Source: Streptomyces poonensis (lineage in GTDB: Bacteria > Actinomycetota > Actinomycetes > Streptomycetales > Streptomycetaceae). Taken from it: 64,000 nt of DNA. Numbering within the stretch: position 1 is the first letter of the stretch; every line of letters starts with the position of its first letter. The position numbers and the translations under genes were made by a program. The notes beneath the pieces were generated by a model. That model saw nothing but the letters and a program-made list of their open reading frames with translations. It did no database searches and had not been told where the DNA came from. The stretch is from the NCBI RefSeq assembly GCF_014650915.1, contig NZ_BMVW01000013.1:81928-145927 (forward strand), written 5' to 3'. This document shows, in pieces, positions 57,960 to 64,000 of the stretch.

Positions 57960-60900
57960 ATGACGTCGGCAGTTCAGCGCGGCACCGAGCGGACGACGGG
58001 GGCCGAGCGGCTCCCCGAGGAAGGCAACCTGGTCGAAGTACGCGGCCAGTCCTGGGTGGTGGCCCGAGTCGATGCGTCGAGCGGAGCGAACCGCAGCGCC
58101 ACCCTCGTCCACCTCCAGTCCGTCGCCGACGGCCGCTTCGGCGACACCCTCTCCGTCATCTGGGAGGTCGAACCCGGCCGCCGCGTACTGCCCGCGGGCT
58201 CGCTGCCGGACGCCTCCAACGGCTCGTACGACTCCCCGAACCGCCTGGCCGCGTTCCTCGACGCGGTCCGCTGGTCCGCCGTGGCCTCGGCCGACGCGAA
58301 GACGCTCCAGGCACCTTTCCGTTCAGGCGTCGCAGTCGAGCCGTACCAGTTGGAGCCGGTCTCGCGCGCCGTAGGTGCCCCCCGCGTCAACCTCCTCCTC
58401 GCCGACGACGTCGGCCTCGGCAAGACCATCGAGGCCGGACTCGTCGTCCAGGAACTGATCCTCAGAGGCAGAGCCCGCCGCACCATGGTCGTCTGCCCGG
58501 CGGGCCTGACCCTCAAGTGGCGTGACGAGATGGCGGAGAAGTTCGGCCTGGAGTTCACCATCGTCGACTCCGAGCACTGCGCCCGCCTGCGCCGCACCCA
58601 CGGCACGGCCGCCAACCCCTTCCGCGTCCACCCGCTCACCATCGTCTCCCTGCCCTGGCTGCGCGGCCAGAAGGCCCAGCGCCTCCTCGACGAGGTCATC
58701 GGCGCCCCCGAAGAGAGCCCCGACGGCGAGCACAAGCGCTTCTTCGACCTCCTCGTCCTCGACGAGGCCCACCACGTCGCACCCGCCGCGCCCAAGCAGG
58801 TGTACGCCGTCGACTCCCAGCAGACGAGGCTGATCCGGCGCCTCGTCCCGCACTTCGAGCACCGCCTCTTCCTCTCCGCCACCCCGCACAACGGCTACCC
58901 GGAGTCGTACACCGCGCTCCTGGAACTCATCGACGACCAGCGCTTCGCCCGCGGCGTCGACCCCGACAAGGAAGCCCTCAAGGACACGGTCGTACGGCGC
59001 CTGAAGTCCACCGTCACCAACGCCGACGGCACGCCCCGCTTCCGTACCCGCAAGACCCTCGAACTCCCCGTGGACTACACGCCGCAGGAGCGCGGGATCC
59101 ATGAGCTGCTCGGCTCGTTCGCGGAGCTGCGCCGCAAGAAGCTGACGCCGAAGGCCCGGGGCGGACGCCGCGCCGCCGACCTGGTGACCCTCCTCCTGAA
59201 GAAACGACTCTTCTCCTCTCCGGCGGCCTTCCTCCACACCGTGCAGGTGTACCTGTCCCACCTGGAGGACACGGGCCCGGCGCGTGGCGGCGGTCGTACG
59301 GCCGCCGCCGAGGTCCCCGAGTGGCTGGAGGAGTTCGCCGACCTCGTCGCCGACCTCGACGACACGGGTCTCGTGGACGCGGAGGACGACGCCCTGACCC
59401 GCTCCACCTCGCTCACTCCCGCGGAGGACGGCGAGGAACTGGACCTGCTGCGGCACATGGAGCGCTGGGCCCTCACGCACGAGGCCGCACCGGACTCCAA
59501 GGCCGAGGCGTTCATCCGCGAACTGAAGGCCGTCTGCCGCCCGAACGGCAAGAAGTGGACCGACGACCGGGTCGTCGTCTTCACCGAGTACCGCGACACC
59601 CAGGAGTGGCTGTACGACCTCCTCCAGCAGGAGGAACTGACCGACGGCGGCCGCGTCGAACGCCTCCACGGCGGTCTGTCGGCCGAGGAACGCGAACGCA
59701 TCCGCCTCGGCTTCCAGGCCGATCCGTCGCTGGACGAGGGCAGGGTCCGCATCCTGCTGGCCACCGACGCCGCCGGCGAGGGCATCGACCTCCAGAACCA
59801 CTGCCACCGCCTGATCAACTACGACATCCCCTTCAACCCCAACAAGCTCGAACAGCGAATAGGCCGTATCGACCGCTGGGGCCAGAAGCAGGACCCGGAG
59901 ATCACCCACTTCATCGGCGCGGGCTGGCAGCAGGCCCAGGCCGGCTCCTACGAGGCGGACCTCGAATTCCTCTCCCGGGTGGCCAAGAAGGTCGCGCGCA
60001 TGGAGCACGACCTCGGCTCCGTCAACGCGGTCCTCGCGGACGCCGTACAGCGCCGTATGACGGGCGACACGGCACCGGTGGACATCGAGAACGCGAAGCC
60101 GCGCCCGATCAAGGGCCGCCGCACCGGCGGCGAGGTGGCACCGGAGCAGAACGTCACCGCACAGACGAGGCGACTGGCCGACCAGTACGAGGACACGGTC
60201 GCGGCCCTCGGCCTGACACCGGGGAACGTGAAGCGGGTCGTCGAAACGGCTCTGGCCCTGGACCACCAGCCCGCGCTGGTCCCCGCGCACCGCGAAGGCT
60301 TCGCGCCGGGCGACCTGTTCGACGTACAGCCCCTGTCGGGGAGCTGGGAGCGCGCGACCCGGGGCCTCGCCCACAAGCTCCGCGAAGGCGAGCAGCGCCC
60401 GATCACTTTCGCCCCGTCGGTCGCGGCGCGGGCGCGCGACGACGTGGTTCTGGCGCACCTGAAGCACCCACTCGTCGCACTGTCGACGAGGCTGCTCACC
60501 GCGGCCGTCTGGAACGCGGACTCGGTGGGCCTGAGCCGAGTGACGGCCGTCGTCTCCGACGACCCGGCGGTGACGACGACCCTGGTCTCGGCCTACGCGC
60601 GCTACGTCCTGGTCGGCACGGACGGCACCCGTCTGCACGAGGAGGTCCTGTACGCGGGCGGCTGGTTCGGCGACACGGGCCGCTTCCGCCGCTGGGAGTC
60701 GGTGAACGAGCAGGGCCGGGTCCTCTCCCGGGCACTCACCGAGGGGACGGAGGCGGCCCCCCACATGCGGCAGGAGCTGACGGAGGCCTGGCCGAGGCTC
60801 CGCGACCCCCTGTACAGGTCGCTGGAGGCCCGCGCCGCCGAACTGGGCCGCCAGTTGGAAGGCCGCCTCGCCGACCGCCGGGCGGAGGAGGAGCGCCGCA

Positions 60901-61187
60901 TCACGGCGACCCTCGACCGCTTCGAGGCGACGCTGCGCGCCAAGCTCAAGGAGGAGGGCGACGCCGAGGGCGAACAACTCGCCCTCCTGACCACCCACGA
61001 GCTGACCGGCCACGAACGCCGCCAGTTCGAGGACGACCGCCGCCGCTGGCAGGAACGTTTCGAGGGCTTGCCCGCCGAGCGCGAGCGCGAGCTCGCCGCC
61101 ATCGCCGCCCGCTACCGCGAGCCCCGTTCCCACCTCTTCCCCGCCGCCGTCGTCTTCGTCGTCCCCGCAAAGGAAGCCCGCCGATGA
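57960..61187 (+). CDS. SNF2-type helicase, DrmD-like
   Basis: A 1075-residue superfamily 2 helicase/translocase. An N-terminal ~120-residue domain (EGNLVEVRGQSWVVARV) precedes Walker A DVGLGKT (150-156), DEAH (268-271) and SATPHNG (306-312). The second RecA domain has FTEYRDTQEW, LLATDAAGEGIDLQ and the arginine-finger motif QRIGRIDRWGQ (632-641). A ~400-residue helical C-terminal part follows, with a long charged coiled region near 950-1050. Size and sequence style match DrmD of class 1 DISARM defence systems. It overlaps the next methyltransferase gene by ATGA. Alternatives are other RapA/SNF2 helicases of defence islands. Confidence 0.9.
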   Translation: MTSAVQRGTERTTGAERLPEEGNLVEVRGQSWVVARVDASSGANRSATLVHLQSVADGRFGDTLSVIWEVEPGRRVLPAGSLPDASNGSYDSPNRLAAFLDAVRWSAVASADAKTLQAPFRSGVAVEPYQLEPVSRAVGAPRVNLLLADDVGLGKTIEAGLVVQELILRGRARRTMVVCPAGLTLKWRDEMAEKFGLEFTIVDSEHCARLRRTHGTAANPFRVHPLTIVSLPWLRGQKAQRLLDEVIGAPEESPDGEHKRFFDLLVLDEAHHVAPAAPKQVYAVDSQQTRLIRRLVPHFEHRLFLSATPHNGYPESYTALLELIDDQRFARGVDPDKEALKDTVVRRLKSTVTNADGTPRFRTRKTLELPVDYTPQERGIHELLGSFAELRRKKLTPKARGGRRAADLVTLLLKKRLFSSPAAFLHTVQVYLSHLEDTGPARGGGRTAAAEVPEWLEEFADLVADLDDTGLVDAEDDALTRSTSLTPAEDGEELDLLRHMERWALTHEAAPDSKAEAFIRELKAVCRPNGKKWTDDRVVVFTEYRDTQEWLYDLLQQEELTDGGRVERLHGGLSAEERERIRLGFQADPSLDEGRVRILLATDAAGEGIDLQNHCHRLINYDIPFNPNKLEQRIGRIDRWGQKQDPEITHFIGAGWQQAQAGSYEADLEFLSRVAKKVARMEHDLGSVNAVLADAVQRRMTGDTAPVDIENAKPRPIKGRRTGGEVAPEQNVTAQTRRLADQYEDTVAALGLTPGNVKRVVETALALDHQPALVPAHREGFAPGDLFDVQPLSGSWERATRGLAHKLREGEQRPITFAPSVAARARDDVVLAHLKHPLVALSTRLLTAAVWNADSVGLSRVTAVVSDDPAVTTTLVSAYARYVLVGTDGTRLHEEVLYAGGWFGDTGRFRRWESVNEQGRVLSRALTEGTEAAPHMRQELTEAWPRLRDPLYRSLEARAAELGRQLEGRLADRRAEEERRITATLDRFEATLRAKLKEEGDAEGEQLALLTTHELTGHERRQFEDDRRRWQERFEGLPAERERELAAIAARYREPRSHLFPAAVVFVVPAKEARR

Positions 61188-64000
61188 GCCCCCGTCGCAC
61201 CATGAGCCGTGGAGTAGCCGCCGCCAAGGCCCAGGCCGCCGACGGCCGGAGACAGCACCAGGAGTGGCTGGACCTCACCGAGGTCTCCGGCCCGTTCTTG
61301 ACGATGCCCGTGCTGCTGCGGGCCTGGCCCCAGCTCGACGCCCTGGAGAAGGACGAGCGCGCCCGGCTGCGCGCCCGCCACGCCGACTGGCAGACGGACA
61401 CGACTGCGGGGCGGGACGAGTGGGTGGCGTATGTCCTGAGCCGGCTGCTGGGCTGGAACGACGCCCTGACGCTCCGCATGGGCGACTCCGAGCACGACGG
61501 CCTGGACCGCCTGACCCTGCGGGTGGCGGAGCACAACACGGAGGTCCGCGCCGACTTCGCGCTGGTCGAGCCGGGGACCGAGCTGGCCGCCGAGCCGAGC
61601 GTCGAGTCGGCCGCCAAGCGGGTGCGGGTGCTCGGCATGACGGTGCCCGCGGGTACGGCGCCCACGGCGCGGGCCGGTGGTGGCGGTGACTGGGCGGCGG
61701 CTCCGGCTGACCGGCTGGCGCGTCTGCTGCGGCATCACGGGGTGCCGCTGGGATTGGTGACGGACGGCCGGTGGTGGTGCCTGGTGTGGGCGCCGCTGGG
61801 TGGTGTGACGACGACGGCGGTCTTCGACTCGATTGGCTGGAACGAGGCCGCCGAGCGCAATGTGGTTCGTGCGTTTGTGTCGCTGCTGCGGCGCAGGCGG
61901 TTCTTCGAGTACGACGAGCCCGAGACGCTGGTCGGCCTGCTGAGGGACAGCCTGGCGGCGGGGGAGGACGTCACCGAGGCGCTGGGCGTCCAGGTCCGGC
62001 AGGCGGTCGAACTGCTGGTCGACGCCATCGGACGGGCTGATGTCCGCGCTGTGGAGAGCGGCGCCGCCGGTCTGCACGCGTCCGGGGTGAGCGCGGGTGA
62101 GGTCTACCGCGGCGCCGTCGCGGTCATGATGCGCATCGTCTTCCTGCTCTTCGCGGAGGAACGGGGCCTGCTGCCGGCGGACAACGAGGTGTACGCCAAG
62201 TCGTACTCGGCCCGCTTCCTGCGCGACGAGCTGAAGGCACGCGCGGACGAGGAGGGCGAGACGTCGCTGGAGCACACGACGTCGGCGTGGCACCGCCTGA
62301 TAGCCCTCTTCCACGCGGTCCACGGGGGAGTGGACCACCCGGGCTCCGGCTTCCGCCTGCCCGCGTACGACGGCTCGATCTTCGACCCCGAGAAGTACCC
62401 GTGGCTGGAGCTCACGACTCCGCTGTTGCCGATAGACGACCGCACGGTGCTGCACATGCTCCAGGCCGTGCAGGAGGTCCGCGTCGGCAAGGGCAAGGAC
62501 CGCGAGGTCCGCACGCTCAGCTTCCGCGCGCTGGACGTCGAGCAGATCGGCTACGTGTACGAGGGCCTGCTGTCGTACGACGGGCGGCGTGCGACCGAGG
62601 ACATGGCGGGGCTCATTGGCCCGGAGGGGCTTGAGCACGAGGTCGCGCTGCGGGAGCTTGAGGGGCTGGCGGCGAAGGCGGCCACGTCGTCACCGAGCGC
62701 GTCGGTGAAGGCGCTGGCCAAGGCCATCCACGAGAAGTGGAAGGACCCGAAGCCGCCGGCGACGGCGGGTCAGTTGGAGAAGAAGCTCGCTCCGCTCCCG
62801 GCCGAGGACGCGGCGGAGGCGCGGCGCCGGCTGAACGCGGTGACGAAGGACGCGGCACTGACGGAGCGGCTGCTGCCGTTCGTCGGCATCCTGCGGGACG
62901 ACCTGCGGGGCCTGCCGACGGTGATCCCGAACGGCGCGCTGTACGTCACGGAGTCGTCGCTGCGGAAGAACACGGGGACGCACTACACGCCCCGCTTCCT
63001 GGCCGAGGAGGTCGTGCTGCACGCGCTGGAGCCCCTGGTGTACGAGCCGGGGCCGCTCCAGACGGCGGACACGACGGAGTGGCGCCTCAAGTCGGCGGAC
63101 CAGATCCTGGACCTGAAGGTCGCGGACATCGCGATGGGTTCGGCGGCGTTCCTGGTGGCGGCCTGCCGTTACCTCGGTGACCGCCTGATCGAGGCCTGGG
63201 AGAACGAGGGCCGCGTGGACGCGATGGTGTACCGGGCGGGGCGGGCGGTGGACGCCGTGACGGCGGCCGACGCCGAACAGGACCCGGTCGTGGTCGAGGC
63301 CCGGCGCCAGATCATCGAGCACTGCCTGTACGGGGTGGACATCAACCCCATGGCGGTGGAGATGGCGAAGTTGTCGCTGTGGCTGGTGTCGATGGACCCG
63401 GAGCGGCCGTTCACGTTTCTGGACGACCGGTTGGTGGCGGGGGACTCGCTGCTGGGTGTGCACACCATGGAGCAGATCCAGACGGTGCACATGAAGCCGG
63501 AGCGACAGGGCGACATCCTTGCGGAGCAGGCTCGGGAGTTGGTGGACCAGCTGACACGGGAACGTCTGGCGATCACTGCGATCAAGGGCGTGGACCTGCC
63601 GGCGCTTCAGCGGAAGAGGGAGCGGCTGGAGGAGGTCAATCGGCATTCGCGGCGGCTGCGGTTGGTGGGTGACCTGATCACGGGGGCGGCGCTGGCTACG
63701 TGTGCTTCGGGGCGGGTGCCTTGGTATGAGCAGGAGGGCGGTGAGCGGATCAGAGATCTGTTCCCGCGGGCTGCGTGGATCGTCCAGCGGATCATGGAAG
63801 ACGGGGTCGGGGACGACTCGGAGATGGTGCGCGAGGCTCAAGCCACGGCGGAGGAGTGGTTGGGGGCGGAACTGCCTGATGAGGCGCTGGAGCGCCGGCC
63901 GGTTCATTGGCCGTTGGTGTTCCCGGAGGTCTTCTCTCTGCGAGGTGGATTCGACGCGATCGTGGGGAACCCACCGTTTCTGGGCGGAAGCAAGATCACC
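61184..64000 (+). CDS. Large N6-adenine methyltransferase, DrmMI/PglX-like (cut by window end)
   Basis: 939 residues are visible and the frame runs off the window. The N-terminal ~590 residues are mixed helical, including VMMRIVFLLFAEERGLLPADN, typical of large Eco57I/PglX-type proteins. THYTPRFLAEEVV begins the methyltransferase core near residue 600. Motif I is DIAMGSAAFLVAA (near 647), then GVDINPMAVEMAKLSLWL, and the catalytic NPPF near 928. Ser replaces the usual Cys/Gly in motif I. ATG 61184 is coupled to the helicase stop. Third-position GC falls toward the 3' end, unlike the neighbouring genes. DrmMI pairs with DrmD in class 1 DISARM. Confidence 0.9.
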   Translation, partial: MSPRRTMSRGVAAAKAQAADGRRQHQEWLDLTEVSGPFLTMPVLLRAWPQLDALEKDERARLRARHADWQTDTTAGRDEWVAYVLSRLLGWNDALTLRMGDSEHDGLDRLTLRVAEHNTEVRADFALVEPGTELAAEPSVESAAKRVRVLGMTVPAGTAPTARAGGGGDWAAAPADRLARLLRHHGVPLGLVTDGRWWCLVWAPLGGVTTTAVFDSIGWNEAAERNVVRAFVSLLRRRRFFEYDEPETLVGLLRDSLAAGEDVTEALGVQVRQAVELLVDAIGRADVRAVESGAAGLHASGVSAGEVYRGAVAVMMRIVFLLFAEERGLLPADNEVYAKSYSARFLRDELKARADEEGETSLEHTTSAWHRLIALFHAVHGGVDHPGSGFRLPAYDGSIFDPEKYPWLELTTPLLPIDDRTVLHMLQAVQEVRVGKGKDREVRTLSFRALDVEQIGYVYEGLLSYDGRRATEDMAGLIGPEGLEHEVALRELEGLAAKAATSSPSASVKALAKAIHEKWKDPKPPATAGQLEKKLAPLPAEDAAEARRRLNAVTKDAALTERLLPFVGILRDDLRGLPTVIPNGALYVTESSLRKNTGTHYTPRFLAEEVVLHALEPLVYEPGPLQTADTTEWRLKSADQILDLKVADIAMGSAAFLVAACRYLGDRLIEAWENEGRVDAMVYRAGRAVDAVTAADAEQDPVVVEARRQIIEHCLYGVDINPMAVEMAKLSLWLVSMDPERPFTFLDDRLVAGDSLLGVHTMEQIQTVHMKPERQGDILAEQARELVDQLTRERLAITAIKGVDLPALQRKRERLEEVNRHSRRLRLVGDLITGAALATCASGRVPWYEQEGGERIRDLFPRAAWIVQRIMEDGVGDDSEMVREAQATAEEWLGAELPDEALERRPVHWPLVFPEVFSLRGGFDAIVGNPPFLGGSKIT

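Noticed and set aside
58323..61133. Long minus-strand frame opposite the helicase
   Set aside because: Antisense shadow of the helicase codons; Leu/Val/Gly/Arg-rich without motifs.
53327..64000. BREX/Pgl system
   Set aside because: The large methyltransferase and kinases recall PglX and PglW, but no pglZ phosphatase, pglY ATPase or brxA/B genes are visible and the kinases are far smaller than PglW.
1..64000. CRISPR arrays, tRNA or rRNA genes
   Set aside because: I looked for regularly spaced repeats with unique spacers and for tRNA-like cloverleaf and CCA ends and saw none; the tandem repeats found have no spacers.

Overview
The window is a piece of an actinobacterial chromosome, almost certainly Streptomyces. 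It has very high GC and G/C in nearly every third codon position. GTG and TTG starts, ATGA stop/start overlaps and leaderless-looking promoters are common. Characteristic genes include a tripeptidyl aminopeptidase, a cvn 'conservon', an RppA/CYP158-type polyketide cluster and a c-di-AMP-type riboswitch upstream of an NlpC/P60 hydrolase. From memory, the order from the urease operon to the RppA cluster matches the S. coelicolor SCO1230-SCO1206 neighbourhood in reverse. Function calls rest on motifs and remembered families; no database was searched.

Layout. 1-2.5 kb: a secreted cell-wall hydrolase with its riboswitch, a non-canonical ClpP with a small partner gene, and an orphan Phd-type antitoxin. 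2.7-7.4 kb: urease operon ureA-B-C-F-G-D, with no ureE. 7.5-11 kb: secreted tripeptidyl aminopeptidase, an SDR protein and a PlsC-like acyltransferase. 11.4-14.5 kb: an unusual patch with a toxin-like small gene, a membrane protein, and a ROK-family protein carrying two N-terminal Phd-like repeats. 14.2-17 kb: Lrp regulator, DDAH-type hydrolase and ornithine aminotransferase. 17-21.2 kb: LytTR response regulator, small membrane protein, sodium:solute symporter and LytS-type kinase in one operon. 21.2-26.4 kb: CtaG, phosphofructokinase, the GatD/MurT lipid II amidation pair and peptide deformylase. 26.5-28.5 kb: TetR regulator divergent from an acyl-CoA dehydrogenase. 28.5-32.2 kb: tetrahydroxynaphthalene synthase, CYP158-like P450 and cupin oxygenase, divergent from a TenA-like gene. 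32.2-37 kb: a same-strand run of a thioredoxin-reductase-like enzyme, ATP-dependent DNA ligase, Nudix hydrolase, aldehyde dehydrogenase and a small protein. 37-41 kb: XRE-cupin regulator, then a quinone-oxidoreductase/two acyl-CoA dehydrogenase operon. 41-45 kb: a Tat-exported phosphodiesterase-like protein, a small membrane protein, an IS605-type wreck, a phosphodiester glycosidase and a DUF779 protein. 45-50.9 kb: an orphan sugar-type binding lipoprotein, a complete cvnA-B-C-D conservon and a GNAT acetyltransferase. 51-53.2 kb: LysR/RidA pair and gene debris.

53.3-64 kb is the most interesting region. It holds an HTH-containing N6-adenine methyltransferase, divergent from two Hanks-type Ser/Thr kinases, a 1075-residue SNF2-type helicase and, overlapping it by 4 nt, a very large N6-adenine methyltransferase cut by the window edge. 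The helicase/methyltransferase pair resembles DrmD-DrmMI of class 1 DISARM anti-phage systems. The kinases and the second methyltransferase would be unusual companions. The genes that would settle this (drmA, drmB, drmC) lie beyond the window.

Non-coding signals worth noting are a 14-nt tandem array at the end of the binding-protein gene, a 17-nt tandem repeat at the end of the clpP partner gene, a perfect 37-nt inverted repeat ahead of the TenA-like gene, and a consensus promoter overlapped by a perfect 19-nt palindrome ahead of the Phd-ROK gene.
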